Of a stretch of DNA of 64,000 nucleotides, positions 26,902-36,172 are shown one piece after another. How positions within the stretch are numbered: the first letter of the stretch is position 1; every line of letters begins with the position of its first letter. This stretch comes from Thalassococcus profundi. Its GTDB lineage: Bacteria > Pseudomonadota > Alphaproteobacteria > Rhodobacterales > Rhodobacteraceae. Location of the stretch: positions 1 to 64,000 of the forward strand of contig NZ_QPMK01000019.1 of the NCBI RefSeq assembly GCF_003344785.1, written 5' to 3'. The notes below the pieces were generated by a model, which saw nothing but the letters and a program-made list of their open reading frames with translations, was not told the origin of the DNA and made no database searches. Both the position numbers and the translations under genes were made by a program.

Positions 26902-28098
26902 TCAGGATTGCCCCGCTGTCTCGCCCTCGCCCGCGTCGGCGCTCTCTTCCGGGCCGGTCGGACCCTCCCGCCTTGGCCTTGCGCGCGAAGACGTGCGGGC
27001 GTCCCGAGGCGGTTCGTTTCCGGGTATCGCGCGCAGTTCGCCACGCAGGCGGGGCAGGGCTTCGGGATGGGTTTCCTGCAGCCAGACGATCATCTTTTCC
27101 CGGATTTCGCAGCGCAGGTCCCAGGCCTTGGGAGAATTGACGGCGCTGACCAGCACACGGATGGTGATCGTGTCCTTGTCGGTGTCCGTGACTTGCAGGT
27201 TGAACACGTCGCCGTCCCAGTTGTCGCTTGCGCGTGCGAACTCCTCTGCCTTGTTCCGCATCTCATCGAGCGGTGCGGTGTAGTCGAGCTGCCAGGTGAT
27301 GGCGCCGATGATCGCGGCGCTTTCGCGTGTCCAGTTCTGGAAGGGCTGTTCGATGAAATAGGAGAGCGGCACGACCAGCCGGCGCCGATCCCAGATCCGG
27401 ACGATGACGTAGGTCGCAAAGATTTCCTCGATCCAGCCCCATTCGTTCTCGACGATCACCACGTCATCCAGCCGGATGGGCTGGGTCACGGCGATCTGGA
27501 TGCCCGCGATCAGGTTTGCAAGCACGGGCCGCGCCGCGAGGCCCAGGACAAGCCCGGCCGCACCGGCGGACGCGAAGAGGCTTACGCCGTATTCCTGGAC
27601 ACTCTCGAAGGTCAGAAGCACCGCGATGGACGTAAAGATGACGATGACGATATTGGTGGTCCGGCGCAGTACCCGCAGCTGGGTCACGTACTTGCGGGCC
27701 AGGAAATTGTCCTCGACATCCAGCCGGTAGTGCCGCGCGGACCGGTCGGCGAAGTGGTTGATCAGAACGAGCGCGGTCCAGCCGATCAGGACAATCAACA
27801 TGATCAGCGCTGCGTGACCCAGCGGATCCTTCAAGGCATTCGGCAGGTTCACACGGGGGACCGTCAGGACCAATGCGAGGAGCGCGAACCCCAGCCGCAA
27901 GGGGCGGCGCGACTTGCGCACCAAGGAGGCTTTGAGCCCGAAACGGTTCTCGAGATTGCCGAAGATGATGCGAAAGATCAGCTTGTGCAGGACAAGAGAC
28001 GCGAGGATCGCCGACCCGACCCAGGCCATCGGCACCGCAAAATCTGGAAGCCAGTCGATTAGCCGATCAAGCGGCGTCAGAAACTGCTGAATATCCAT
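26902..28098 (-). CDS. MscS-family mechanosensitive channel
   Basis: A 398-residue MscS-type channel. Several N-terminal hydrophobic segments (for example FAVPMAWVGSAILASLVLHK) precede the pore helix region SAGAAGLVLGLAARPVLANL, followed by the beta-domain AVTQPIRLDDVVIVENEWGW and IVRIWDRRRLVVPLSYF. The C-terminal cage region ends in a basic and acidic tail (RTSSRARPRREG, ADAGEGE). It releases solutes on osmotic down-shock. ATG 28098 starts a sensible N-terminus (MDIQQFLTPLDRLIDWLPDF); the open frame runs 67 codons further without membrane features. It is convergent with the PRC-barrel gene and divergent from the gluconate-dehydrogenase operon. Confidence 0.9.
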   Translation of the reverse strand: MDIQQFLTPLDRLIDWLPDFAVPMAWVGSAILASLVLHKLIFRIIFGNLENRFGLKASLVRKSRRPLRLGFALLALVLTVPRVNLPNALKDPLGHAALIMLIVLIGWTALVLINHFADRSARHYRLDVEDNFLARKYVTQLRVLRRTTNIVIVIFTSIAVLLTFESVQEYGVSLFASAGAAGLVLGLAARPVLANLIAGIQIAVTQPIRLDDVVIVENEWGWIEEIFATYVIVRIWDRRRLVVPLSYFIEQPFQNWTRESAAIIGAITWQLDYTAPLDEMRNKAEEFARASDNWDGDVFNLQVTDTDKDTITIRVLVSAVNSPKAWDLRCEIREKMIVWLQETHPEALPRLRGELRAIPGNEPPRDARTSSRARPRREGPTGPEESADAGEGETAGQS

Positions 28099-28581
28099 AC
28101 AAAGCTGCGTGACTATACGATTGAGTCGGAAAAACGCATGTTTGCCCGGTGTTGTTCCAACAGAGAAATTCCTGTCTTTGTTCTTCGAATTAAAGTGGCC
28201 GAAGGTCCTAACGTGTGATGTCCATCCGGTAGGCGATGGACCGGAAAAAATGCGACGAGAATTTGCGGAGCGGCGCGCGGACAAACCCGGCTTTGCCAAT
28301 CCCTACCGGCGCGTCCCGTGTCGCGGTTTCGGCCGCGACTGGCAAATCGCCGAACGGTCATCCATCAAGACTCTGATGTAAGACAATATTTCGCGCTGCG
28401 GACTTGTTGAATGATCGTCGGCAGCCTCGATGCCGTTCGGCAGATCGAAACGGAGTATACCCTCGCATCGCTTCTCTTGTCGTTCCGCCGCAGTCGGTCC
28501 GTTTGCCGGGTCCATTTCAGTTTTTCAGGAACATCAGCCGGACCCCGCCTGTTAAGAACACATCACCGAGAGGAGGTCGTG
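28099..28581. other. 483-bp divergent intergenic region
   Basis: This region lies between the MscS-type gene and the dehydrogenase-oxidase operon and must carry promoters for both. I see no convincing small gene, no repeat array and no terminator in it. It is less GC-rich in places (for example TTTGTTCTTCGAATTAAAGT near 28180). Confidence 0.5.
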
Positions 28582-29280
28582 ATGATCCCAACCTACTCCC
28601 GACGTGCTGTGTTGAACGGTCTTGCCGCGACCATGGCGGCATCCCTGGCTCCGGCGCGCCACGCATTTGCACAACTCGACGATCGGGCGTTTTTCTTTCT
28701 GGCCGACACGCAAGCCCGGCTGTTGGCGTCGATGTGCGACACGCTCATTCCCAAGGACGACTTTCCGAGCGCCTCCGAAGCCGGGGTGGTCGATTTCATC
28801 GATCTTCAGCTGGCCGGACCTTATGGCCAAGGCGAAGGACTTTATCTGGAGGGGCCTTTCCCCGAAGGTTCAGAATCGCAGGGCTACCAATTGCCCTTCA
28901 CACCCGCAGAACTGATGCGCCGCGGACTGAACGCGTTCGGCGAAGCCGAGCCGGGGTTTGCCGACGGCGAAGAGTCGAGGCGCGAGGACATGCTCACGCG
29001 GCTTTCGGAAGATGATGTCGATCTCGGCGATGTCCCGGCAAGGGCGTTTTTCGACGAACTCTGGCAGCTGACCAACCAGGGATATTTCGCGGACCCGATC
29101 TACGGCGGCAATTCCGATTACGCCGGATGGCGCATGGTCGGCTTTCCCGGGGCACATGCCTATTACCCGTCCTTCGTCGCCAACCACAATGTCCCTTACC
29201 CGCAGCCTCCGATGGGTATCAATCACGATCCCGGCGGCGATGGCGGACTGCCGCGGGTCACCAAACGGCAGGAGGGCTGA
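28582..29280 (+). CDS. Gluconate 2-dehydrogenase subunit 3-like protein
   Basis: A 232-residue protein with a twin-arginine signal (SRRAVLNGLAATMAASLAPA) and a mature part starting ARLLASMCDTLIPKDDFPSA and continuing SEAGVVDFIDLQLAG. That is the signature of the gluconate 2-dehydrogenase subunit 3 family (small gamma subunit). In such complexes it carries the Tat signal for the flavoprotein. The C-terminal part GWRMVGFPGAHAYYPSFV fits the family. The ribosome site AGGAGG lies at 28571-28576. It is the first gene of the sugar-oxidation and oxidase operon, followed after 3 bp by the GMC flavoprotein gene. Confidence 0.9.
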   Translation: MIPTYSRRAVLNGLAATMAASLAPARHAFAQLDDRAFFFLADTQARLLASMCDTLIPKDDFPSASEAGVVDFIDLQLAGPYGQGEGLYLEGPFPEGSESQGYQLPFTPAELMRRGLNAFGEAEPGFADGEESRREDMLTRLSEDDVDLGDVPARAFFDELWQLTNQGYFADPIYGGNSDYAGWRMVGFPGAHAYYPSFVANHNVPYPQPPMGINHDPGGDGGLPRVTKRQEG

Positions 29281-29283
29281 GCG

Positions 29284-31068
29284 ATGCCCGACAAGACACT
29301 TCCCAAGACAGACGTCGTCATCATTGGCGGAGGCTGGACCGGCCTCACGGCCGCTTACGAGCTCGCCCATGCCGGCCAGCGCTGCGTGATCCTCGAGCGC
29401 GGCGATCATCGTCACGATGCCACCAGTTTTGCTGGGCCTGAAGAACACGACGAGCTGAAATACGCGCTGCGCTACACGCATATGATGGATGTGAAGCAGA
29501 ACACGCTGACCTTCCGCAACAGTCGCGACCAGAGAGCCTTGCCCATGCGGCGGCTCGGGTCTTTCCTGCCCGGAGAGGGGTTGGGCGGCGCCGGGATCCA
29601 CTGGAACGGCCAAATCTGGCGGCCGCTGCCGTCCGACCTCGAGATGCGCTCGCATTACGTCGACCGCTACGGGTCGGACGTCCTGCCCGACGACCTGTCG
29701 GTTCAGGACTGGGGCGTCACCTACGACGAGCTCGAACCGCACCTGGACTTTTTCGAGAAGATCTGCGGCGCGGCGGGTTACGCCGGCAACCTGAACGGCG
29801 AAAGCCGCGACGGCGGCAATGTTTTCGAGGGTCCGCGCCGCAACGACTATCCCAATCCGGCGATGAAGCAGCCGATCTCGAACACCCTGTTCGGCAAGGC
29901 CGCGGACGAGATGGGACTGCATCCCTTCCCGATGCCGTCGGCCAATGTCACCAAGGCCTACGAAAATCCCTACGGCGCCCAGTTGCACCCCTGCACCTAT
30001 TGCGGGTTCTGCGAACGCTTCGGCTGCGGATACTTTGCCAAGGCCGATCCGATCATCTGTGTCTACGACCGGATCAAGGAACACGAGAACTTCGAGATCC
30101 GGTTCAAATCGACCGTGCTTCGGGTGGAGAAATCCGAGGACGGCAAGACCGCCACGGGCGTCACCTACATCGACGACCAGGGCCGCGAGGTGTTCCAGCC
30201 CGCCGATACCATCTGCATGAACGCCTATGCCTTGTGGAACGTGCATCTGATGCTCGTCTCCGGCCTTGGCACTCCTTACGATCCCGAGACCCGGACCGGG
30301 ACGGTCGGACGCAACTACAGCTACCAGACGATTGCCGCGGTCGATGCCTTCTTCGACGACGAGATCATCACCAATCCCTTCATGGGCGCCGGGGCGATGG
30401 GTGTCGTGGTGGACGACTTCAACGGCGACAACTTCGATCACACCGACCTGGGTTTCGTTGGCGGCGGCTATATCGCCTGCAAGCAGTATCATGGGCGGCC
30501 GATCAGCTATCAACCGGTTCCCGAAGGCACGCCGTCCTGGGGGCGCGAATGGAAGCGCGCGGTGCGCGACAACTACCTGCACCATGCCGACATGGTGATC
30601 CACGGATCGAGCATGTCGACGCCCGAAAACTACCTCGACCTCGATCCGACCTGGAAAGACGCCTTCGGCCGGCCGTTGATGCGGATGACCTTCAACTTTC
30701 CCGAGAACGATCGGAAGATGAGCGAATACGTCATGAACCGCACGGTCGAGATTGCGCGCAACATGGACAACGTGACCTCCGTGTCATCGGTCAACCTGGC
30801 CGCGCCGGGCAAGGATTACACGATCGTTCCCTACCAGACCACGCACAACGTCGGCGGCGCCGTGATCGGCACCGATCCCGCGACGAGCGTCGTGAATCGA
30901 TACGGCCAGATGTGGGAGCATCACAACGTCTTCGTCTTCGGCGCCTGTCTGTTTCCGCAGAACCTTGGTTACAACCCCACGGGTCCGTTGATGGGGCTGG
31001 CCTACTGGACGCTCGATCATCTCAAGAACGACTACCTGGGGAATCCAAGGCCCTTGATGGACGCCTGA
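29284..31068 (+). CDS. Gluconate 2-dehydrogenase-like flavoprotein (GMC family)
   Basis: A 594-residue GMC oxidoreductase. The FAD motif is IIGGGWTGLTAAYELAHAGQ. GLGGAGIHWNGQIWRPLPSD follows, and the end YQTTHNVGGAVIGTDPATSV and NLGYNPTGPLMGLAYW matches gluconate 2-dehydrogenase flavoproteins. Cys237-x2-Cys240-x2-Cys243-x4-Cys248 (CTYCGFCERFGC) is a four-Cys cluster placed where related FAD dehydrogenases have a 3Fe-4S site, so an iron-sulfur cluster is likely. It should oxidise gluconate or another sugar acid in the periplasm with the small subunit, passing electrons to the cytochromes c encoded next. There is no signal peptide, consistent with co-export with the Tat-signal subunit. Confidence 0.9.
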   Translation: MPDKTLPKTDVVIIGGGWTGLTAAYELAHAGQRCVILERGDHRHDATSFAGPEEHDELKYALRYTHMMDVKQNTLTFRNSRDQRALPMRRLGSFLPGEGLGGAGIHWNGQIWRPLPSDLEMRSHYVDRYGSDVLPDDLSVQDWGVTYDELEPHLDFFEKICGAAGYAGNLNGESRDGGNVFEGPRRNDYPNPAMKQPISNTLFGKAADEMGLHPFPMPSANVTKAYENPYGAQLHPCTYCGFCERFGCGYFAKADPIICVYDRIKEHENFEIRFKSTVLRVEKSEDGKTATGVTYIDDQGREVFQPADTICMNAYALWNVHLMLVSGLGTPYDPETRTGTVGRNYSYQTIAAVDAFFDDEIITNPFMGAGAMGVVVDDFNGDNFDHTDLGFVGGGYIACKQYHGRPISYQPVPEGTPSWGREWKRAVRDNYLHHADMVIHGSSMSTPENYLDLDPTWKDAFGRPLMRMTFNFPENDRKMSEYVMNRTVEIARNMDNVTSVSSVNLAAPGKDYTIVPYQTTHNVGGAVIGTDPATSVVNRYGQMWEHHNVFVFGACLFPQNLGYNPTGPLMGLAYWTLDHLKNDYLGNPRPLMDA

Positions 31069-31080
31069 AGGAGGCTGGAC

Positions 31081-31866
31081 ATGACCGAAGCACGCACAAA
31101 ACTGATCGTCGCCGGGATCGCCGCCGCCGCTTTGGCGCCGATGCTGACATTCGCGCAGGACCAATCCGAAACGCCGCGTATCGATGCTCTCGAGGCGCGC
31201 CTCAACGACGAACGGACGCTTTTCAACGCCACCCTCGGCGTGCAGGAGGAGGATGACGAGCTGTTCGAGCTCGGTCGCCTCGTCGCCATGGGCGGCGCCG
31301 AAAACGGCGGGTCCGGCATGGCGTGCATCACCTGTCACGGCGGCAAGGGGCAGGGCGACGGCGCCGGGGCCTTTCCGCGCCTCGCGGGTCTGCCGGGCTG
31401 GTACAGCTACAAGCAGCTGAACGATTACGCCTCGGGCGACCGCCCGAACGAGGTCATGTCGGGCATTGCGCAGCGTCTGACCGACCGCGAACGCGAGGCG
31501 GTGGCCGCCTACTATGCCGCCGTCGAAGCGCCGGTGGTCGGCCCGATGCCCCCCGCCGACCAGGAACTTCTGCAATGGGGCGGGCAGTTGGCGGCGGTGG
31601 GCAATGCCGAAAAGGGTATTCCCGCCTGCGTCAACTGCCACGGCCCGCAGGGCACGGGCAATCCGCCCTCGGTGCCGTATCTCGCCGGGCAGTACGCCAA
31701 CTACATGGTCTACCAGCTCGAGCTCTGGAAAGAGGGGGTGCGCGACAACGACGCGATGGACGTGATGTCCGCGATCGCCAGCAAGATGACGAACGAGGAC
31801 ATGCGCGCGGTCAGCGAATACTACTACCGCGTGCACAATCCGCTGACCACTTCCGACGACGGGTAG
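31081..31866 (+). CDS. Diheme cytochrome c
   Basis: A 261-residue cytochrome with signal segment IVAGIAAAALAPMLTFAQ. Two heme sites, CITCH (about residue 82) and CVNCH (about residue 185), sit in two halves of the cytochrome c4 fold, each followed by a GxGxxFPRLAG or GNPPSVPYLAG loop with a later Met region. It lies between the flavoprotein and another cytochrome gene and should carry electrons from the dehydrogenase towards the oxidase. AAGGAGGCTGGAC precedes the ATG. Confidence 0.9.
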   Translation: MTEARTKLIVAGIAAAALAPMLTFAQDQSETPRIDALEARLNDERTLFNATLGVQEEDDELFELGRLVAMGGAENGGSGMACITCHGGKGQGDGAGAFPRLAGLPGWYSYKQLNDYASGDRPNEVMSGIAQRLTDREREAVAAYYAAVEAPVVGPMPPADQELLQWGGQLAAVGNAEKGIPACVNCHGPQGTGNPPSVPYLAGQYANYMVYQLELWKEGVRDNDAMDVMSAIASKMTNEDMRAVSEYYYRVHNPLTTSDDG

Positions 31867-31873
31867 GTCACCG

Positions 31874-32401
31874 ATGCCGGATGGCGCGGAACACAGGACA
31901 TTCGGAAAAGCGGGGCTGGGTCTCGTCACCGTCGGTGCCTTGGCGGCGACAGCGTCGGTGGTCGCCTGGTCCCTCGCCAGCCCTTCGAACGACCCGGTCG
32001 GCGCGATGGTGTCCCGTGTCGGGGCGGGGTGGGAGCGCTTAACGCAATGGTACGCCGGTAATCCGGTCGCGGACCGTCCCAACTGGTCCGCGATGCAGGT
32101 GAAGCTTCTCGATGCGCAATCCGACCGTGGCCCCGACGCGATGGTGCGATACGGCTGCGGCGCCTGCCACGTGATCCCCGGCGTCGCGGGCGCGCGCGGC
32201 ACGGTCGGCCCATCGCTGGCGGGCTTCGCCGACCGGGCCTACATCGCCGGCATTCTGACCAATGCGCCCGGAAACCTGCAACGCTGGCTGATCGACCCGC
32301 CGCTCTTCGCGCCCGACACCGCCATGCCGGACATGAGCGTGACCGAGGCGGATGCCGCGGACATGGCGGCCTACTTGCTGAGCCTGACAGGTGCGCCATG
32401 A
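31874..32401 (+). CDS. Membrane-anchored monoheme cytochrome c
   Basis: A 175-residue cytochrome with an N-terminal membrane anchor (LGLVTVGALAATASVVAWSL) and one heme site CGACH near residue 95. This is followed by GTVGPSLAGF and, late, MPDMSVTEADAADMAAYLL, the usual Met-ligand and last helix. It overlaps the coxB-like gene by ATGA. It is a candidate direct electron donor from the diheme cytochrome to subunit II of the oxidase. Confidence 0.88.
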   Translation: MPDGAEHRTFGKAGLGLVTVGALAATASVVAWSLASPSNDPVGAMVSRVGAGWERLTQWYAGNPVADRPNWSAMQVKLLDAQSDRGPDAMVRYGCGACHVIPGVAGARGTVGPSLAGFADRAYIAGILTNAPGNLQRWLIDPPLFAPDTAMPDMSVTEADAADMAAYLLSLTGAP

Positions 32402-33333
32402 ATGGCGAAACCACCCTTGGCCGATTCGACACGCAGACGGCGCTTGTCGGCGCCGGCACCGGGGCGGAGATGACCCTGGTCCTGACCGTCGTGATGACGG
32501 TGGCCGCCGCCGTGATCTTTGTCGCAGTGATGGGCGTCGCCTGGTGGGCCTGGCGGCGCGAAACCAACGTCCGTCCCTGGTGGGTCTGGACCGGCGGAGT
32601 CGTGGTGCCGGTGATTACGCTGGCGCTGCTGGTGGTCGGGTCGTCCCTGACCCTTGCGGCCATCGGTGAGGTCGACGAGGAGCCCGCGGTGATCGAGGTC
32701 ACGGGCCACCAGTACTGGTGGGACGTGATCCACGATCCCCGCGACCGCAGCCTGCGTGACGCCAACGAGATCGTGCTGCCCGTCGACCAGCCGGTCACCC
32801 TGCGGCTGAAGTCGGAGGACGTGATCCATTCCTTCTGGGTGCCCAGCATCAGCGGCAAGATGGACATGATCCCGGGCCGGACAAACGCGCTCACGGTGAC
32901 CGCGACCCGGATCGGGCGCTTTCGCGGACAATGCGCCGAATTTTGCGGCCTGTCTCATCCGCTCATGGCCTTCGAGGTCGTTGTGGTGTCCACCGAGAAT
33001 TACGCCGCTTACCTGGACGGCCTGGAAACGGAGGCACGGGATGCCGACACGCTTCAGCGCACGCGTGGGCGCGACGTCTTCATCGAGGCCGGTTGCCCGG
33101 CCTGTCACGCGATCCGCGGTGTTGCCGAGGGCGCGCGGATCGGTCCCGACCTGACCCGCGTGGGCGGACGGGCGAGCCTTGGCGCGGGCATGTGGGCGAT
33201 GAACGTCGGCAACCTCGCGGGCTGGATCGCCGATGTGCAGGACATGAAGCCCGGCGCGCAGATGCCCTCCTACAACCACCTCTCCGGCCCGGACCTGCGC
33301 GCCGTCGCACATTACCTGGAGAGCCTGAAATGA
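32398..33333 (+). CDS. Cytochrome c oxidase subunit II with fused cytochrome c (caa3 type)
   Basis: A 311-residue subunit II. Two N-terminal membrane helices (LVLTVVMTVAAAVIFVAVMG and VVPVITLALLVVGSSL) precede the CuA domain: VIHSFWVPSISGKMDMIPG then CAEFCGLSHPLM, with both bridging Cys, the His and the Met. The C-terminal part is a cytochrome c with CPACH and GPDLTRVGGR. This is the caa3 arrangement, in which the oxidase takes electrons through its own cytochrome c. The gene is coupled by 4-bp overlaps to the genes on both sides. It has no classical lipoprotein signal. Confidence 0.95.
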   Translation: MNGETTLGRFDTQTALVGAGTGAEMTLVLTVVMTVAAAVIFVAVMGVAWWAWRRETNVRPWWVWTGGVVVPVITLALLVVGSSLTLAAIGEVDEEPAVIEVTGHQYWWDVIHDPRDRSLRDANEIVLPVDQPVTLRLKSEDVIHSFWVPSISGKMDMIPGRTNALTVTATRIGRFRGQCAEFCGLSHPLMAFEVVVVSTENYAAYLDGLETEARDADTLQRTRGRDVFIEAGCPACHAIRGVAEGARIGPDLTRVGGRASLGAGMWAMNVGNLAGWIADVQDMKPGAQMPSYNHLSGPDLRAVAHYLESLK

Positions 33334-35834
33334 CCGACACGAGCGCCTCCGACCGCCCCGTGCAAGGCCCGGTGCTGCACGATGAAATGCCCGAGTTCGA
33401 GGCTGCCTGGGCGACGCCGCCGGGCTGGCGCATCCTGTCTTCGGTCAGTCACAGGGTCGTGGGCCAGCGGTTCATAGTCACCGGGCTGGTCTTTTTCCTG
33501 ATTGCGGGATTCCTGGCTCTGCTGGTCCGCACCCAGCTGATCGTGCCGAACAACACCTTCCTCGATGCGGAGACCTACAACCAAGTCTTCACCATGCACG
33601 GCACGCTGATGATGTTTCTGTTCGCGATCCCGATCCTCGAAGGGTTCGCCGTCTACCTGCTGCCCCTGATGCTGGGCGCGCGGGACCTGATCTTTCCGCG
33701 GATGGGCGCCTTCGGTTACTGGTGCTACCTCTTCGGCGGAATCATCGTGCTGTCGTCATTCCTCTTCGACGCGGCGCCGGATGGCGGGTGGTTCATGTAC
33801 ACGCCCCTGTCCACAAGCCAGTACACGCCCGGACTGTCCGCGGATTTCTGGCTCATCGGCATCACCTTCGCCGAGATCGCCAGCGTCACCGCGGCGGTCG
33901 AGATCATCGCCGCCGTCCTCTGTACACGCGCACCGGGGATGAGCCTGACGCGGATGCCTATCTTTGCCTGGTACATGCTTGTCACCGCATTCATGATCGC
34001 CATCGGCTTTCCGCCGCTGATCATCGGATCCATCCTTCTCGAGATCGAGCGCGTGGCCGGCCTGCCCTTCTTCGACGTGACCGCAGGGGGCGATCCGCTG
34101 CTCTGGCAGCACCTTTTCTGGCTCTTCGGACATCCCGAGGTCTACATCATCTTCCTGCCCGCGGCCGGGATGGTGGCGACGATGCTGCCGACCTTCGTCG
34201 GCAAACCGCTCTTCGGTTACGGCTTTGCCGTGGCGGCGGTGGTGACCATGGGCTTCATCAGCTTCGGCCTCTGGGCGCATCACATGTTCGCCACCGGGCT
34301 GCCGACCATTTCGCTGACGCTGTTTTCCGCGGCCTCGACCATGGTGGCGATCCCGACCGGCGTACAGATTTTCTCGTTCATCTTCACCCTCGCGCAGGGC
34401 CGACCGCGGCTGACCGTGCCGATGCTGTTCATCCTCGGGTTCCTGTTCATCTTCGTCATCGGCGGGCTGACCGGCGTGATGCTGGCCAGCGTGCCGTTCA
34501 ACTGGCAGGCCCATGACAGCTATTTCGTCGTGGCCCACCTGCATTACGTCCTGATCGGCGGCATGGTTTTCCCGCTGGTGGGGGCGTTCTACTACTGGAG
34601 TCCGCATTTCACCGGGCGGATGATGTCCGAACGGCTGGGGCGCTGGGCCTTCTGGCTGATGTTCACGGGGTTCCACATCACCTTCTTCCTGATGCACCTG
34701 ACGGGCCTGCGGGGCATGCCGCGCCGGGTCGCCACCTATCCCGAAGGGCTGGGCTGGGACCGGCTCAACCTGCTTTCCACGCTGGGCAGCTACATCCTCG
34801 CGGCGGGGGTCCTGGTCTTTGTCTGGGATTTCCTGCGGCACCGCATGTCAGGGCCGCTCGCGCCGCGCGATCCCTGGGGCGCGGGCACGCTGGAATGGCT
34901 GTATCCGCCCATCGCGCCAGGTCACAATTTTCACGCAATCCCGCGCGTCCATTCCCGCGAGCCGCTCTGGGATCAGCCGGAGCTACTGCGCGAACATGCG
35001 CATCTCGCCGAAGGTGTCCTGCGCGGCGCGTCCCACGGGATGCGCGAAACCGTCGGCTGCCATCCGGTCACCGGAGAGCCGTTGCAGATCGTGCGGCTGC
35101 CGAAACCGACGTGGGTGCCGCTCTGGGCGGCCGCGACCATCGCGGTGGCGGCGGTGGCGACCTTGGCAAGCGCTTACGTGATCGCCGGGGCCGCGCTGGT
35201 GGCGATGCTGGTCTGTTTCGCCCTCTGGGCGTGGGAGCCGTCGCAGACCGGGGAGACTGTTGACACCGGTCCCGAAGGCGTGCTGCCCGTGAATGTCGCG
35301 GATCGGCTGGGGCATACCCATATCGCGACCATCGGTACGCTATTGGTGCTCGCGGCGCTTTACGGGTCGCTGTTGTTCTCGGTCCTCTACCTTTGGAACG
35401 TGCATCCGGATTTCACCACCATCGCCGGTCTTGCCGATCCGCTCTGGGCGGCGGTGGCCGGTGGGCTTGCTTTGGTCCTGATCGCGTCGTCAAAGGTCGC
35501 GGCGCACAAGGGGCCGAGGCTCGGGCTTGACGTGCCGGTGCTGCTGTCGGCGGTGGCCACGGGCGCCGGACTTTTTGTCGCGATGCTGCAAATCGATCCG
35601 CGGGACACCGCCGTGGCGGCCACGCTCTGGGTCATGGCCGGGTTCGTCGGCGTCATGCTGTTCGTCATGGCGTTCTGGAGCCTGTTCCTGGCGGTCCGCA
35701 AGCTTTTCGGTCAGGTCGCGCCGCACCACCGCGTCCCGGACCTCAATCGCGGCAGTTTCGGCCTCGCGACAGGGGTGATGGTTCTGATCGCCGTCGTTGT
35801 CCTTCTCGCACCGCATATCGAAGGTCTGTCATGA
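33330..35834 (+). CDS. Cytochrome c oxidase subunit I fused to a subunit-III-like part
   Basis: An 834-residue oxidase subunit. The first 560 residues are subunit I: His90 (FTMHG, low-spin heme), His268-Pro-Glu270-Val-Tyr272 (CuB His, proton-path Glu and cross-linked Tyr), His317 and His318 (CuB) and the pair His403/His405 (HLHYV, hemes). The E in GHPEVY marks an A1-type heme-copper oxidase. The remainder (about 600-834) has further membrane segments resembling subunit III. Fused I+III chains are known from caa3 oxidases. It overlaps coxB and the next gene by ATGA each, and no separate subunit III gene is present nearby. Confidence 0.93.
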   Translation: MTDTSASDRPVQGPVLHDEMPEFEAAWATPPGWRILSSVSHRVVGQRFIVTGLVFFLIAGFLALLVRTQLIVPNNTFLDAETYNQVFTMHGTLMMFLFAIPILEGFAVYLLPLMLGARDLIFPRMGAFGYWCYLFGGIIVLSSFLFDAAPDGGWFMYTPLSTSQYTPGLSADFWLIGITFAEIASVTAAVEIIAAVLCTRAPGMSLTRMPIFAWYMLVTAFMIAIGFPPLIIGSILLEIERVAGLPFFDVTAGGDPLLWQHLFWLFGHPEVYIIFLPAAGMVATMLPTFVGKPLFGYGFAVAAVVTMGFISFGLWAHHMFATGLPTISLTLFSAASTMVAIPTGVQIFSFIFTLAQGRPRLTVPMLFILGFLFIFVIGGLTGVMLASVPFNWQAHDSYFVVAHLHYVLIGGMVFPLVGAFYYWSPHFTGRMMSERLGRWAFWLMFTGFHITFFLMHLTGLRGMPRRVATYPEGLGWDRLNLLSTLGSYILAAGVLVFVWDFLRHRMSGPLAPRDPWGAGTLEWLYPPIAPGHNFHAIPRVHSREPLWDQPELLREHAHLAEGVLRGASHGMRETVGCHPVTGEPLQIVRLPKPTWVPLWAAATIAVAAVATLASAYVIAGAALVAMLVCFALWAWEPSQTGETVDTGPEGVLPVNVADRLGHTHIATIGTLLVLAALYGSLLFSVLYLWNVHPDFTTIAGLADPLWAAVAGGLALVLIASSKVAAHKGPRLGLDVPVLLSAVATGAGLFVAMLQIDPRDTAVAATLWVMAGFVGVMLFVMAFWSLFLAVRKLFGQVAPHHRVPDLNRGSFGLATGVMVLIAVVVLLAPHIEGLS

Positions 35835-36157
35835 TACACAAGAATGGCCTGCCGTCCGACAAGCTGCTGCCCGTGCTGCGCGACATCCTGCGGCCGGCGC
35901 TGATCTGGGCGGCGCATTTCGTCCTGGTGTACGCAGCGCTTTCCGCGGCCTGCGCGCAGCGCGGGCTGATCGATCCGTTCTGGGCAAGCCTTCTGGTGCT
36001 GGTCGTCACGCCGCCCGCTGCGCTGTGGGCCATTGTCGGAGCGCGCCGCCGGGGACGCAGCGACTTTGAGCGCGCGGCGCGCTGGTCGAGTATAATCTCG
36101 GCCCTCGCGATCCTGTTCAACGCGGCGCCGGTCGTGCTGATGGGCGGCTGCGGATGA
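35831..36157 (+). CDS. Small membrane protein of the oxidase operon
   Basis: A 108-residue protein with three hydrophobic segments (ALIWAAHFVLVYAALSAAC, ASLLVLVVTPPAALWAIVG and IISALAILFNAAPVVLMG). It overlaps the subunit I/III gene by four bases (ATGA) and is followed after 15 bp by the ctaG-like gene. By position and size it may be a small accessory subunit (subunit IV-like); sequence alone does not show a family. Confidence 0.65.
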   Translation: MIHKNGLPSDKLLPVLRDILRPALIWAAHFVLVYAALSAACAQRGLIDPFWASLLVLVVTPPAALWAIVGARRRGRSDFERAARWSSIISALAILFNAAPVVLMGGCG

Positions 36158-36172
36158 TACGAAGGAGCTGAC

